This document shows positions 25,592 through 35,900 of a DNA stretch of 36,730 nucleotides, in pieces. The notes beneath the pieces are model-generated. The model was given only the letters and a program-made list of their open reading frames with translations. It was not told the DNA's origin and did not search any database. The first letter of the stretch is position 1. Each line of letters opens with the position of its first letter. A program made the translations under genes and the position numbers. This DNA is from Lachnospiraceae bacterium (GTDB lineage Bacteria > Bacillota > Clostridia > Lachnospirales > Lachnospiraceae), in contig JAUNGI010000025.1 of NCBI GenBank assembly GCA_030524525.1, positions 1-36,730 on the forward strand, given 5' to 3'.

Positions 25592-25888
25592 ATGTCACAA
25601 CAGAAATCGGGAACCAAACGGAAAATCCCCATGCGGAAATGCAGCGGATGCGGAGAGATGAAGCCGAAAAAGGAGCTTCTGCGGGTCATCCGCACGCCGG
25701 AAAACGAAGTTGTCCTCGACCTGACGGGGAAGAAGAACGGGAGAGGCGCTTATTTGTGCCGGGATGCGCAGTGCTTTTGGAAGGCGAAGAAGAGCAAGGT
25801 GCTGGAGCGCTCGCTGGAGGTTTCCATCTCGGAGGAGCTCTATGAAACGCTCGGCAAGGAGATGACGCAGGAGAACAATGACGAATAG
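25592..25888 (+). CDS. rnpM: YlxR/RnpM, RNase P modulator
   Basis: The 98-residue basic RNA-binding protein is of the YlxR family, with PMRKCSGCGEMKPKKELLRV at the N terminus, GRGAYLC and CFWKAKKSKVLERSL. This family was identified in Bacillus as a modulator of RNase P and lies between nusA and ylxQ in many Bacillota. The start has AGAGGGAG upstream. Its 3' end overlaps the next gene by 11 nt. Confidence 0.93.
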   Translation: MSQQKSGTKRKIPMRKCSGCGEMKPKKELLRVIRTPENEVVLDLTGKKNGRGAYLCRDAQCFWKAKKSKVLERSLEVSISEELYETLGKEMTQENNDE

Positions 25889-26213
25889 GATCTATTCTAT
25901 GCTGGGAATCGGGAGAAAAGCCGGAAAAGTCTTTGGCGGAGAGTTTAAGACCGAGGAAAGCGTAAAAAACGGAAGGGCGCGGCTGGTGATTTTGGCGGGG
26001 GACGCGTCCGAAAATACGAAAAAAAAATTTCAGAATATGTGCACTTACTACCGGGTTCCCTGCTGCGTGTACGGAACCAAAGAGGAGATCGGTCATGCAA
26101 TCGGACTGGAGTTCCGGGCATCCGTGGTAGTCACAGATGCGGGAATCGCAGACAGGATTGCAGACTACTTAAAATATGGAGGTAACTTGAATGGCAAAAA
26201 TGAAAGTCCATGA
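25878..26213 (+). CDS. ylxQ: YlxQ, L7Ae-family RNA-binding protein
   Basis: The 111-residue protein of the L7Ae/L30e/S12e/Gadd45 fold begins [18 protein letters not shown], with [19 protein letters not shown] and [11 protein letters not shown] giving the typical kink-turn-binding pattern. The start lies inside rnpM (AGGAGAAC upstream) and the end overlaps infB by 23 nt, so its translation is likely coupled to both. Members bind kink-turn RNA; the specific target is unknown. Confidence 0.9.
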   Translation: MTNRIYSMLGIGRKAGKVFGGEFKTEESVKNGRARLVILAGDASENTKKKFQNMCTYYRVPCCVYGTKEEIGHAIGLEFRASVVVTDAGIADRIADYLKYGGNLNGKNESP

Positions 26214-29037
26214 ATTGGCAAAGGAGCTGGATATTCCAAGCAAGGATCTGGTATCCTATCTTCGTGAAAAAGGCGTAGATATCAAGACCCATTTCAGTGT
26301 GATTGAAGATAAGGAGATTCGGATCGCGGAGGATTTCTTCGGCAGACCGAAAAAGTCGGAAAGCGCCGAGAAAAAAGCGGCTCCGGAAGGAAAACAGAGG
26401 AAACAGCTGTTTGACGCCAATGGAAATCCGATCAAGCGAAAGCTCGATGCGAACGGAAGACCGCTGCCGATCACCGAGCCTGTGTTTGATGCGGACGGGA
26501 AGCCCGTGCAGCTTCGCAGACAGCTTTTCGACGCGAACGGAAATCCGATCAAGCGGAAGCTTGATAAGGACGGAAAGCCGCTGCCGATCACCGGGCCGGT
26601 GTTCGATGCGGACGGGAAGCCCGTGCAGTTAAAGCGGCGCGCGGCTTCGGACGGCGCAGGCAAGGCGGCGGAGACGGAGGCGCCCGCGGAGAAGAAGGAA
26701 ACGGCGGCTCCGGCAGCGGAAAAGAAAGAGACGCCGGAATCCGTCGTGCGCGAGGAAGCGAAAAAGACGGAGCCGGAGGAAAAGACGGCGGAGAAGAAGG
26801 AGCCTACAAAGGAAGCTCCGAACGGCGGGGAACGCCGGACGAGAGAGGCGCAGAGCTACGGAAACGGGGAACGCCGTCAAAGCGGTCAGAACGGCTTTAA
26901 CGGGAACCGCGGAACCGGCAGCTTTGGCGGGAACCGTCCGGCAGGGCAGAATGCGAACGGCTTCCGGAGACCGGCGGGGGCTGCCGGCGGCTTTAACAAG
27001 GGCGGCTTCGATAAGGATAAGGACGACGACAAAAGAAGCTTTCAGCGCAAGAACGATCACAGAGGCGGCCAGAGCGGCAGCATCAAGACCGAGCTTGGCA
27101 AGGAGCTGACGAAGGAGCAGAGAGCGGCGGCATTCAGCGACCGCAGCCGCGATAAAAACCGGAATTCCCGGAATTTTGACGGCGACGAGAGCAGTCGGCG
27201 CGCCAAGAAGAAGGATCCGAACCGGAAGGGCGCGTTTATTATGCCGAAGCCGGTTCCGGTAAAGAAGGAGGACCCGAACGAGATCCGTACGATCACGATC
27301 GGCGAGACCATTACGCTGAAAGAGCTTGCCGACAAGATGAAGCAGAATGCGGCGGCGATCGTAAAGAAGCTGTTCCTTGCCGGAAAGATCGTCAACATCA
27401 ACTCCGATCTGACCTTCGAGGAGGCGGAGGAGATCGCGCTCGAATACAACTGCATCGTCGAGAAGGAAGAGATCGAGGATGTGGTGGAAACGCTGATGAT
27501 GGATATCGAGGATCCGGAGGAAACGCTTGTGAAGCGTCCGCCGATCGTATGCGTTATGGGTCATGTCGATCACGGCAAGACCTCGATCCTCGACGCGATC
27601 CGTTCGACGAACGTAACGTCCCGCGAGGCAGGCGGCATTACCCAGCACATCGGCGCTTATATGGTGGAGATCAACGGCGAAAAGATCACGTTTCTGGATA
27701 CGCCGGGACACGAAGCGTTTACCGCAATGCGGATGCGCGGCGCGAAATCGACGGATATCGCCGTGCTTGTCGTTGCGGCGGACGACGGCGTGATGCCCCA
27801 GACCATCGAGGCGATCAACCATGCAAAGGCTGCCGAGGTACAGATCGTCGTTGCGATGAACAAGATGGATAAAGAGGGAGCCAATCCCGACCGGGTCCTG
27901 ACGGAGCTTTCCGAGCAGGGACTCGTAGCGGAGTCTTGGGGCGGCGATACGGTGGTCGTTCCGGTATCCGCAAAGACCGGCGAGGGCATCGAGCAGCTTC
28001 TGGAAATGATCCTTCTGACCGCTGAGGTGGGCGAGCTGAAAGCCAACCCGAACCGGCGCGCGCGCGGCATCGTGATCGAATCGAAGCTCGATAAGGGCAG
28101 AGGTCCGGTGGCAACGGTGCTGATCCAGAAGGGAACGCTGAAGGTCGGCGACAATGTGGCGATCGGTTCCTGCTACGGAAAGGTCCGCGCCATGATCAAC
28201 GATAAAGGAGTGCGCGTGTCCGCGGCGACCCCTTCCACGCCCGTGGAGCTTCTGGGCTTGGACGGCGTGCCGGGAGCGGGCGATACGATGGTTGCGACCG
28301 AGACCGAAAAGGAAGCCAGAAACATTGCGGAGGCCTTTATCAGCCAGAGCAGAGAGCGTCTGATCGCCGATACGAAGGCAAAGCTTTCGCTGGAGGGTCT
28401 GTTCGATCAGATCCAGTCCGGCAACATGAAGGAACTGAACGTGATTGTCAAGGCGGACGTAATGGGCTCCGTGGAGGCGGTAAAGCAGAGTCTTCTGAAG
28501 CTTTCCAACGAGGAGGTGGCCGTTCGCTGCATCCATGGCGGCGTCGGCAACATCAACGAATCGGACGTTATTTTGGCGAGCGCATCCAACGCAATTATCA
28601 TCGGCTTTAACGTAAAGCCCGACAATACCGCAAAGGATACCGCCGAGCGGGAGAACGTTGACATTCGGCTCTACAGCGTCATTTACAACGCGATCGAGGA
28701 TATTGAGGCGGCAATGAAGGGCATGCTTGACCCGGTTTACGAGGAAAAGGTCATCGGCCACGCCGAGGTGCGTCAGCTGTTCAAGGCAAGCGGGCTGGGC
28801 GTGATCGCCGGTTCCTATGTGCTTGACGGCAAGGTCGTAAGAAACTGCAAGGCAAGGATCACCCGCGGCGGCGAGCAGCTGTTCGACGGCAATCTGGCTT
28901 CTCTGAAGCGTTTCAAGGACGACGCGAAGGAAGTGGCTGCGGGCTACGAATGCGGCCTTGTCTTTGAAAAATTCGGCGACCTTCAGGAGATGGATTCCAT
29001 CGAATTCTATATCATGCAGGAAGTTCCGAGAAAATAA
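26191..29037 (+). CDS. infB: Translation initiation factor IF-2
   Basis: The 948-residue GTPase places initiator tRNA on the 30S subunit. The N-terminal IF2_N domain ([20 protein letters not shown]) is followed by six 13-residue repeats (72-149), a Lys/Glu-rich then Gly/Asn/Arg-rich disordered linker (150 to about 340), a second IF2_N-like domain (TLKELADKM), and the G domain with GHVDHGKT at 457, DTPGHEAF and NKMD. Domains II-IV follow, ending [21 protein letters not shown] is 7 nt before the ATG. Length is within the range of long-linker IF-2. The repeats are the unusual part. Confidence 0.97.
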   Translation: MAKMKVHELAKELDIPSKDLVSYLREKGVDIKTHFSVIEDKEIRIAEDFFGRPKKSESAEKKAAPEGKQRKQLFDANGNPIKRKLDANGRPLPITEPVFDADGKPVQLRRQLFDANGNPIKRKLDKDGKPLPITGPVFDADGKPVQLKRRAASDGAGKAAETEAPAEKKETAAPAAEKKETPESVVREEAKKTEPEEKTAEKKEPTKEAPNGGERRTREAQSYGNGERRQSGQNGFNGNRGTGSFGGNRPAGQNANGFRRPAGAAGGFNKGGFDKDKDDDKRSFQRKNDHRGGQSGSIKTELGKELTKEQRAAAFSDRSRDKNRNSRNFDGDESSRRAKKKDPNRKGAFIMPKPVPVKKEDPNEIRTITIGETITLKELADKMKQNAAAIVKKLFLAGKIVNINSDLTFEEAEEIALEYNCIVEKEEIEDVVETLMMDIEDPEETLVKRPPIVCVMGHVDHGKTSILDAIRSTNVTSREAGGITQHIGAYMVEINGEKITFLDTPGHEAFTAMRMRGAKSTDIAVLVVAADDGVMPQTIEAINHAKAAEVQIVVAMNKMDKEGANPDRVLTELSEQGLVAESWGGDTVVVPVSAKTGEGIEQLLEMILLTAEVGELKANPNRRARGIVIESKLDKGRGPVATVLIQKGTLKVGDNVAIGSCYGKVRAMINDKGVRVSAATPSTPVELLGLDGVPGAGDTMVATETEKEARNIAEAFISQSRERLIADTKAKLSLEGLFDQIQSGNMKELNVIVKADVMGSVEAVKQSLLKLSNEEVAVRCIHGGVGNINESDVILASASNAIIIGFNVKPDNTAKDTAERENVDIRLYSVIYNAIEDIEAAMKGMLDPVYEEKVIGHAEVRQLFKASGLGVIAGSYVLDGKVVRNCKARITRGGEQLFDGNLASLKRFKDDAKEVAAGYECGLVFEKFGDLQEMDSIEFYIMQEVPRK
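26404..26637 (+). repeat. In-frame tandem repeat in infB (2 x 117 bp, 6 x 13 aa)
   Basis: Residues 72-110 and 111-149 of IF-2 are two 39-residue copies differing at only six positions. Each divides into three 13-residue units of the pattern (F/L)DA(N/D)Gx[27 protein letters not shown] and [13 protein letters not shown]. The DNA copies differ mostly at synonymous sites, so the array is not brand new. It lies between the first IF2_N domain and the disordered linker. Confidence 0.9.
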
Positions 29038-29064
29038 CGGAAGTCCCCTGCGCTATGGAGAGTT

Positions 29065-29454
29065 ATGAGAAAAAACAGTATTAAAAATACAAGAATCAAT
29101 CAGGAGGTGCAGAGGGAACTCAGTTCCCTTCTCCTGACCGAGGTCAAGGACCCTCGCATTGCGCCGATGACGTCGGTCTCCGCCGTGGAGGTGGCGCCCG
29201 ATCTGAAGACCGCAAAGGTCTTTATCAGCGTGCTTGGCGACGAGGAAACGAAAGCCGGCACAATGAAAGGGATCAAAAGCGCGGCTCCGTTTCTCCGCTC
29301 GCAGCTTGCGAAAACGCTGAATCTGCGCAACACGCCGGAGCTGCGTTTCGTGCTGGACGATTCCATCGAATACGGGATCCGCATGACCAATATGATCGCC
29401 TCCATGCAGATCTCCGAGGAAGAGGCGGACGAGAGCGGCGAGGAGGAGGCGTAA
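29065..29454 (+). CDS. rbfA: Ribosome-binding factor A
   Basis: The 129-residue KH-like protein for late 16S rRNA and 30S maturation has the family pattern: RINQEVQRELSSLL, VKDPRIAPMTSVSAVEVAPDLKTAKVFIS and LNLRNTPELRFVLDDSIEYG. An acidic tail (EEEADESGEEEA) ends it. The start follows TGGAGAG. The stop is 1 nt before the nrnA start. Confidence 0.96.
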   Translation: MRKNSIKNTRINQEVQRELSSLLLTEVKDPRIAPMTSVSAVEVAPDLKTAKVFISVLGDEETKAGTMKGIKSAAPFLRSQLAKTLNLRNTPELRFVLDDSIEYGIRMTNMIASMQISEEEADESGEEEA

Positions 29455-29455
29455 C

Positions 29456-30406
29456 GTGAACGTTTTGGAAAAGGCGCTTGCCGAAGCTTCGGACATTGCC
29501 GTTGTGGGACACGTGCATCCGGACGGGGACTGCGTCGGAAGCTGTCTTGCGCTGCGGCAGTATCTGGAAGAAAACGAGCCGAAAAAAAAGGTGACCGTTT
29601 ATCTGGAGAGCGTCGGGAAAAATCTGCGCTTTCTTTCCGGCTCGGAGAAGGTGCGGCCCTTGGAGGAGGCTTCCGGCTTTGCCGGGGAGCTGTGCATCTC
29701 GCTGGACGCCAGCAGCGCCGATCGGCTCGGAGCCGGCGCGGCGGCGTTTGAACGCGCGGCGAAAACGCTTGTGATCGATCACCATATTACGAACACACGG
29801 TTCGGCGCGGAAAACTGGGTTGACGGCGACGCCAGCAGCTGCTGTCAGGTGCTTTACGAGCTGCTGGAGGAGGAAAAGATCTCCAAGGCTTGCGCGGAGG
29901 CGCTTTATACCGGAATCATACACGACACCGGCGTTTTTAAGTATAGCTGCACCGGGGAGCGGACGATGCAGATCGCGGGCAGGCTCATGAGCCGAGGACT
30001 TGCGACTGCGGAGATCATCGACCGGAGCTTTTATCAGAAAACCCTGCTGCAGACCAAGGTCATGGCAAAGGTCGTTTCGGAGGCCCGGATGCTCGTGGAG
30101 GACAAGGTCTTTTTCGGCGTATTGTCCTACGAGCAGAGAAACGCCATGGGCGCCTCCGCCGCCGATACCGAGGGCGTGATCGACCAGCTCCGGCTTGTAA
30201 AGGGCGTGGAGGTCGCGGTATTTGCCCGCGAGGATCAGCCGGGCGTTTATAAATTCAGCCTGCGTTCCAACGGCAGGGTTGACGTCGCCTCCATCAGCGG
30301 CTTTTTCGAGGGCGGCGGGCACCGCTTGGCTGCCGGCTTCACTGCCGAGGGCGCGTTGGAGGACATTTTGAATGAGCTGACGGCGATGATCTTATTACAG
30401 CTTTAG
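29456..30406 (+). CDS. nrnA: DHH/DHHA1 phosphoesterase, NrnA type
   Basis: The 316-residue enzyme degrades short RNA oligomers (nanoRNA) and in this family also 3'-phosphoadenosine 5'-phosphate. The DHH domain has GHVHPDGDCVGSCLAL, SLDASSADRLG, the signature IDHHITN and GIIHDTGVFKYS. The DHHA1 domain ends GGGHRLAAGF. The GTG start uses the GGAGGAGG at the end of rbfA as its ribosome site, so translation is coupled. Confidence 0.93.
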   Translation: MNVLEKALAEASDIAVVGHVHPDGDCVGSCLALRQYLEENEPKKKVTVYLESVGKNLRFLSGSEKVRPLEEASGFAGELCISLDASSADRLGAGAAAFERAAKTLVIDHHITNTRFGAENWVDGDASSCCQVLYELLEEEKISKACAEALYTGIIHDTGVFKYSCTGERTMQIAGRLMSRGLATAEIIDRSFYQKTLLQTKVMAKVVSEARMLVEDKVFFGVLSYEQRNAMGASAADTEGVIDQLRLVKGVEVAVFAREDQPGVYKFSLRSNGRVDVASISGFFEGGGHRLAAGFTAEGALEDILNELTAMILLQL

Positions 30407-30421
30407 ACGGTGCGAGGAAGC

Positions 30422-31318
30422 ATGAACGGAATTATTTTAGTCAATAAGGAAATGGGCTATACGTCCCACGACGTGGTCGCCAAGCTGCGCGGAATGCTCC
30501 GGCAGAAAAAGATCGGACATACGGGGACCCTCGATCCGCAGGCGACCGGACTGCTTCCGGTCTGTTTGGGAAATGCGACGCGGATATGCGATCTGCTGAC
30601 AAACAAGGACAAGGAGTACGTTGCCGGCATTCGCTTCGGGGTGGAGACCGACACGCAGGATATTTACGGCGAGGTCGTTTCCCGGAGGCCGGCTACGGTT
30701 GCGGAAGAGGAGCTTTCGCTTGCGCTTTCCGAAATGCTCGGCGAGCAGGAGCAGCTGACGCCGATGTTTTCGGCGCGAAAGGTGGGCGGGCGGAAGCTTT
30801 GCGATCTGGCAAGGCAGGGCGTGACCGTGGAGCGCTCCCCGAAAAAAATCCGTGTGCTGGAGATCGAGCTGCTTTCTTTTGCGGAGGCCGCGGGCGAGGC
30901 GGCGTTTCGGGTCGTCTGCTCCCCCGGTACTTACGTTCGCACGCTGTGTCACGATCTGGGGCGGCGGCTTGGCTGCGGCGCGTGCATGTCGTCTTTGCGG
31001 CGGACACGGGTCGGGGACTTTTCCCTTGCGCAGGCGAAAACGCTTGCGGAGATCGAGGAAAGCATTGCGGACGGAAGCCTTGGCGCCGCCGTGCAGAGCG
31101 TCGATTCGCTGTTTCCGGACTATCCGCAGGCGGAGGTTCGTTCCGAGGAGGGCAGAAGGCTGCTTGCCAACGGCAATCCGCTGCGGGCGGAGCATTTGTC
31201 TGCTTCCGCGGACGGAAGGCTGCGGATCTACGAGGACGGAGAATTCCGGGCGATCTATGAAAACAACGGCACGTTTTATCGTCCTGTAAAAATGTTTTTA
31301 CCAGAAAGAAAAGGATAA
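30422..31318 (+). CDS. truB: tRNA pseudouridine-55 synthase
   Basis: The 298-residue enzyme modifies U55 in the T-loop of tRNAs. It shows the diagnostic NGIILVNKEMGYTSHDVV start, GHTGTLDPQATGLLP with the catalytic Asp, YVAGIRFGVETDTQD and CSPGTYVRTLCHDLG. A PUA-like C-terminal segment follows. The start at ATG 30422 gives the family's standard N terminus with GAGGAA just upstream; an in-frame GTG at 30410 would add four residues. Confidence 0.96.
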   Translation: MNGIILVNKEMGYTSHDVVAKLRGMLRQKKIGHTGTLDPQATGLLPVCLGNATRICDLLTNKDKEYVAGIRFGVETDTQDIYGEVVSRRPATVAEEELSLALSEMLGEQEQLTPMFSARKVGGRKLCDLARQGVTVERSPKKIRVLEIELLSFAEAAGEAAFRVVCSPGTYVRTLCHDLGRRLGCGACMSSLRRTRVGDFSLAQAKTLAEIEESIADGSLGAAVQSVDSLFPDYPQAEVRSEEGRRLLANGNPLRAEHLSASADGRLRIYEDGEFRAIYENNGTFYRPVKMFLPERKG

Positions 31319-31323
31319 GCTAC

Positions 31324-32271
31324 ATGAATCTTTGGGAACATACCGCCGCCTTTCGGACGGAGCCAAGCTCCGTGATGCTTGGAAAATTTGACGGGATCCA
31401 CCGGGGACATCAGGGGCTGCTCCGCTGCATGGAGGAGGACGGGCTTCCGTATCGGAAGGGGCTGCTGACCTTTGATTTTTCCGTTGCCGCCGCCGGCTTT
31501 TCCGACGCCGAGCAGCTGTTTGTCGGGAAGGAGCGGGAACAGATCGCGGGCGCCTACGGCTTTGACTGGATGGTACGGCTGCCCTTTACCGACGCCGTCC
31601 GCACGATGCCGCCGGAGGCGTTTTTTGAAGAATATCTTCTAAAACGCTGTCAGGCAAGGGCGATCTATGTGGGGGAGGATTATCGGTTCGGCTACCGGCG
31701 GCAGGGGGACGCGAAGCTGCTTGCCGGGCTCTGCGAGACCCGAGGCGTTCGTTTTCGGGCGATCCCGGAGATCCGGTACGGAGAAGAAAAAATCAGCAGC
31801 TCCCGGCTGAGGGCAAAGCTGGCTGCGGGCGATCTGAGCGAGACGAGGGCAATGCTCGGCTATCCGTATTTTGTGACCGGAACCGTCGTACACGGGAAAA
31901 AGATCGGGCGGACGATCGAATTTCCGACGGCAAACCTTTCCTGGGGAAACGGCAAGCTGCTGCCGCCGATCGGCGTTTACGACACCTATTCCCTTGTGGA
32001 GGGAATAGGGTATTTCGGCATAACCAACGTGGGAAACAACCCGACGGTGCGCGGAGAGGGCAAAAACGCCCTGACCGTGGAAACGCATCTGCTGGACTTT
32101 TCAAAGGAGATCTACGGAGAACGGATGACGACCTTTTTCCTTGAAAAGACGAGGGAGCAGCAGGCGTTTCCGGGACTGGATGCGCTTCGGACGCAGCTTG
32201 CGCACGATAAGGAGCGTCTGTACCGCGTCCGCGGACGGTATGACCTTGCGGACGTCGAGCGGTTTGCTTGA
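31324..32271 (+). CDS. ribF: Bifunctional riboflavin kinase / FAD synthetase
   Basis: The 315-residue enzyme makes FMN and then FAD. The N-terminal nucleotidyltransferase domain has GKFDGIHRGHQGLL and ISSSRLR. The C-terminal riboflavin kinase domain has GTVVHGKKIGRTIEFPTANL and GITNVGNNPTV. It ends the rimP-ribF block. In many Bacillota rpsO follows; here an envelope-protein gene follows instead. Confidence 0.96.
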   Translation: MNLWEHTAAFRTEPSSVMLGKFDGIHRGHQGLLRCMEEDGLPYRKGLLTFDFSVAAAGFSDAEQLFVGKEREQIAGAYGFDWMVRLPFTDAVRTMPPEAFFEEYLLKRCQARAIYVGEDYRFGYRRQGDAKLLAGLCETRGVRFRAIPEIRYGEEKISSSRLRAKLAAGDLSETRAMLGYPYFVTGTVVHGKKIGRTIEFPTANLSWGNGKLLPPIGVYDTYSLVEGIGYFGITNVGNNPTVRGEGKNALTVETHLLDFSKEIYGERMTTFFLEKTREQQAFPGLDALRTQLAHDKERLYRVRGRYDLADVERFA

Positions 32272-32319
32272 CGGAAAAAATTTGTTGCAGATCCTTTGCT
32301 TTGCTACGGAGGAACCTAT

Positions 32320-32802
32320 ATGAGAGAGAAAAGAAACTATCTGCTTTTGGGCGGAGTGATCGTGGCTCTGGCTTGTATTTTTTTGATTGTTGTTCTGTTT
32401 ATAAAATCGGGCGGTTCCGAAAAAAAGGAAACCGATCCCGACAAAACCCCAAGCGCGCAAGGCGGGCAGACGCAGACGCAGCAGACGGTATACGAGCTTA
32501 CAAAGGATATAAGCTATCAATACGACGCAGAAACGAAAACGGTTACGCTATTCAGCGAGCAGTTTTCCAATTTGCCGGAAAACGAGCGGCTTCTTCGTTA
32601 CAGCGTGCGTCAAAAATCGGACGGCGAGCTCCTGTATGAGTCGGAGCCTCTGCAGCCCGGCGGCTCGTTGGGATCCATTGCGTTTGTTTTTGACGCGGCG
32701 CCCGGGGAATACGAGATCTATTTGATCAGAGCTTCGCTCGATCTGACCACGAGGGAAGAAAAAAATTCGGTCATGACGCCATTGACATTGACGATTCCCT
32801 GA
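32320..32802 (+). CDS. Membrane-anchored extracytoplasmic protein of unknown function
   Basis: The 160-residue protein starts at ATG 32320, with GGAGG about 8 nt upstream; an in-frame start 24 nt earlier has no ribosome site. MREKRNY is followed by one hydrophobic helix (about residues 8-30, LLLGGVIVALACIFLIVVLF), then a Thr/Gln/Lys linker and a beta-rich domain (VYELTKDISYQYD..., APGEYEIYLIR) exposed outside the membrane. There is no lipobox. It stands directly before a large adhesin gene that has its own promoter, so it may be a surface-assembly partner, but nothing in the sequence proves this. Confidence 0.65.
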   Translation: MREKRNYLLLGGVIVALACIFLIVVLFIKSGGSEKKETDPDKTPSAQGGQTQTQQTVYELTKDISYQYDAETKTVTLFSEQFSNLPENERLLRYSVRQKSDGELLYESEPLQPGGSLGSIAFVFDAAPGEYEIYLIRASLDLTTREEKNSVMTPLTLTIP

Positions 32803-32853
32803 ATTTTACGCCGTTTTTCTCGTCGGTTTTGTTAATTTTGACGATTTTTTCTA

Positions 32854-32882
32854 TTGCCGTTTCGGCGTCAGAGTGTTATAAT
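32854..32882 (+). promoter_or_regulatory. Promoter of the adhesin gene
   Basis: TTGCCG (32854-32859) and TATAAT (32877-32882) are 17 nt apart, with TGT before the -10 as an extended element. A second TATAAT lies at 32885-32890. A short inverted repeat (GCCG TTT CGGC) falls across the -35 box and the start of the spacer and could be an operator, but it is too small to be convincing. Confidence 0.75.
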
Positions 32883-32933
32883 TTTATAATCACAGGGGGA
32901 ATGATCATCTGTGCTTTTGGAGGAGAGACGCTT

Positions 32934-35900
32934 ATGAAAGAAAAGACAAAACGCTTTTTGGCAGTGATTCTTTGCTTTCTGATGGTTCTTACGAGCGTGG
33001 GAATTTATCATCGGAGCGAGGCTGCGGAAAACGGATTGACGCTCTCGGATATTACGATATTGGTGGACGGGGAGCCTTTGCAGAACGGACAGACCGTAAA
33101 TAACGGTTCGGTTGTTTCGATCGGCTTTGAATGGAATATTGCAAACGACACCTCCGATCCAAGCTCTGAATTTTCCGTCGATTTGGGAGCGCAGGGAATT
33201 ACACTGACCGATTATCCGCTTTCGGATCTGAAAAACGACGCGGGCAGAGTCGTGGGAAAATATCAGATCATCGACGGAGTTCTGACCGTATTTTTGAACG
33301 AGGATTACTTGGAGGAAAGCGAATTGTCCGGTTATGCGCATATAACCGGCGTTGTTGACGTGGAGCAGGAGTCCGAGGGGGACGCTACGGGGGAAACCAT
33401 CGGCTTCGGCGATAAGACCTATCTTGTTGACGTGGATTTCAACGAGCCCGACAGCTATTTGAACGTGTCCAAGAACGCCGTAGGTTCGGCGGTTCCGGAC
33501 GGTGACGGACAGTGGCTGACACAGGAATTTGAGGTTTCGATGACGGCTTACAACGGCTCGGTTTCCAACCTCACGTTGGAGGACTTTCCGGGTGCCATGC
33601 TGGGCGAGCCTTACGAAATCAACTTTAACGGAACGATCTACGAGAGCATCGACGCTTTGAACGAGGCGCTGCAGGGCATGGTTTTGGAAAATAAGGAAAC
33701 GCTTACGTTTTCTTATAAGGCAAAGGTGAGCGCTGAGGCCTATGCGTCGGACAAGGCGGGGCAGTGCAACAATCGACTGCATGTTTCCTATGAGAGCAGT
33801 CAGAACAACCCGAAGTCCTCGGAAAGCTACAGCGGCGCCAGCGTAAACCGCCCGTCGATCAGCAAAAGAGGCGTTTTGGATGAAGAGAACAAAAAGATCA
33901 CTTGGACGGTAGCGCTGCATCTTGGCGATTTTTCGTTGGACGATATCGAATCCCTTTGGGATGCGCTTGGCGAATACCTTTCTTTTTCTGACGGCTCTGC
34001 CGCCGGGGATTCCAACGTGAATATCGAAAAAGGAGAGCTTACGGCAGAAGAAATGCTGGCAGCCCTTGTGGAACAAATGGGCGCGGAGTACAGCTACGAT
34101 CCCGTGGCCAACATGCTGACGCTCACCTATGAGACGGACGTTGCGGATGAGGCTTTCGGCACTGTGGCGGGCGTGAATGCCGCCAACAGCATTGAAACCA
34201 AGGTCGGGGAGTATTCCTACGGCGCAAACGCATCGGTTGCAATTCCCAAGGCTCCGGCTTTCTTGGAAAAAACGCTGGTGGACGCAAGCTTTACGGAGGA
34301 CGACGCGTCGGCGATCCTGACCTATCAGGTCGAGATCAACATTCCGGAGGGGTTGACCAGCCTGAGTATCAGCGATCGTTATTATACGAACAACGGCGAT
34401 GCAAGCTTGTCGTTTGACGGCAATTTGTATTTGGACGGAGTGCTGGTCGTAGAAAACGGCGCGCTGACCGAAGCCGGCAAGCTGGTTTTGGCAAGCTATA
34501 ACACATGGAGCGAGGGCAGCTTTGATCTGTCGTTTACGGAAGACTACCTGAGAGAGCATGCAGGGGAAAGAGTTCTTTTAACTTATACAATGCGGACCTC
34601 GGGAAATCGGGAGAGGGTTACGTTCACAAACCTGATCAGTTCACGGTACACCGTGAACGGGGAGAACGCAAGCTATCCCGTGCAGGAAGTCGATTGGATG
34701 GACAACCGCGCCCTTGATAAGAGCGGCACGGTACAGGACGATTCGACCATTGATTATACGATCACCGTAAATCTGGAAAGGATCATGAATTTGGAGGTCG
34801 GTAAGGTCGTTACGCTGGAAGATACGCTTCCCGAAGGACTGACGCTGATTGACAATCCAACCTTTGCGGCATATCGCTTTGTGAACATATGGTATTCAGA
34901 GTATCTGGAAAGCTGCAATCCGGAGCTGACCTCGGTAAAACAGAACGGCAATCGCCTGACAATTTCTTTTGTTATTACCGAAGCCATGATGGAAAAGCTT
35001 TTGGCGATCCAAGACGGCAGCGGGGAGTCTATGCAGATTCGCGTGTCCTATTCGATGAGACCGGAGGATCCCGTTGAATTTCTGAAACAGGACGGCGGCA
35101 CTTATGTCAATGTGGTGCAAGGAAAATGCGGCTCGGAAAATCTGGGAAGCAACCGCGTGAGCAATACGATGAAGCCCGCCCCGGTGGTGGAAAAAACGCA
35201 GGAATATCTGATCACGCATCCGGACTATGTGGCTTATACCATAACGGTCAATCCGGACGCTCTTAAACTTTCGGATTCCGAGTGGATCGAGGGCGAGGAC
35301 GTTATGGGAAGCGCGCTGATCCTCGACGCTGCGTCTGTGGCGGTTTCCGCATGGGACGCTGAGGCAGAGGAATGGAAGCCGCTGACTGCCGGAGAAGACT
35401 ATCGTTTTACATATGATCCTGCGACCAATAAAACGGTTTATTTGCTTCCGGATGCGACTTACCTGAAAATTACTTACCATGCGCTGATCAACCTGAAAAC
35501 CTATCAGGATTCGTCGAAAAACGAATGGCTGACTCCGGAGAACTCCGGCAATGCGTTTTCTATTTCCGGTTTTCAGTCGGATGCGGCGGAAAGTACCGTT
35601 TCCTTGGATATGCAGAGCTATTCTCTCGTTGTGGGTGCTTACAGCGAGACAGGAAGCATTACGCTGTTTAAGTATTGGAATGATGAGGATGGGCAGATGC
35701 TCGCCTTGAACGGTTCTGAGTTCAAGCTGGTGGAAAATGAGCTGGATCCGGCAACGGGAACCTTGACGGAAACCGATCGTGTGATCACGAATATTAAGGT
35801 TGAAGAAAATGGCGAAATATTTATTGACGAGCTGAAGTACGATACCATTTACACTTTGTATGAAACCAAGGCTCCGAGCGGCTTTGTCTGCGCAACCGAA

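Noticed and set aside
26629-28761. 710-codon minus-strand open frame across infB
   Set aside because: It is antisense to a certain IF-2 gene and has low-complexity Arg/Leu-rich content typical of shadow frames.
32803-32850. Terminator after the 160-residue membrane protein
   Set aside because: Only a 4-bp stem (CGTC / GACG) with a large loop precedes the T-run, which is too weak to call.
32868-34559. 563-codon minus-strand open frame over the adhesin
   Set aside because: It is antisense to a frame with promoter, ribosome site, signal peptide and domains. The minus frame has no such signals.
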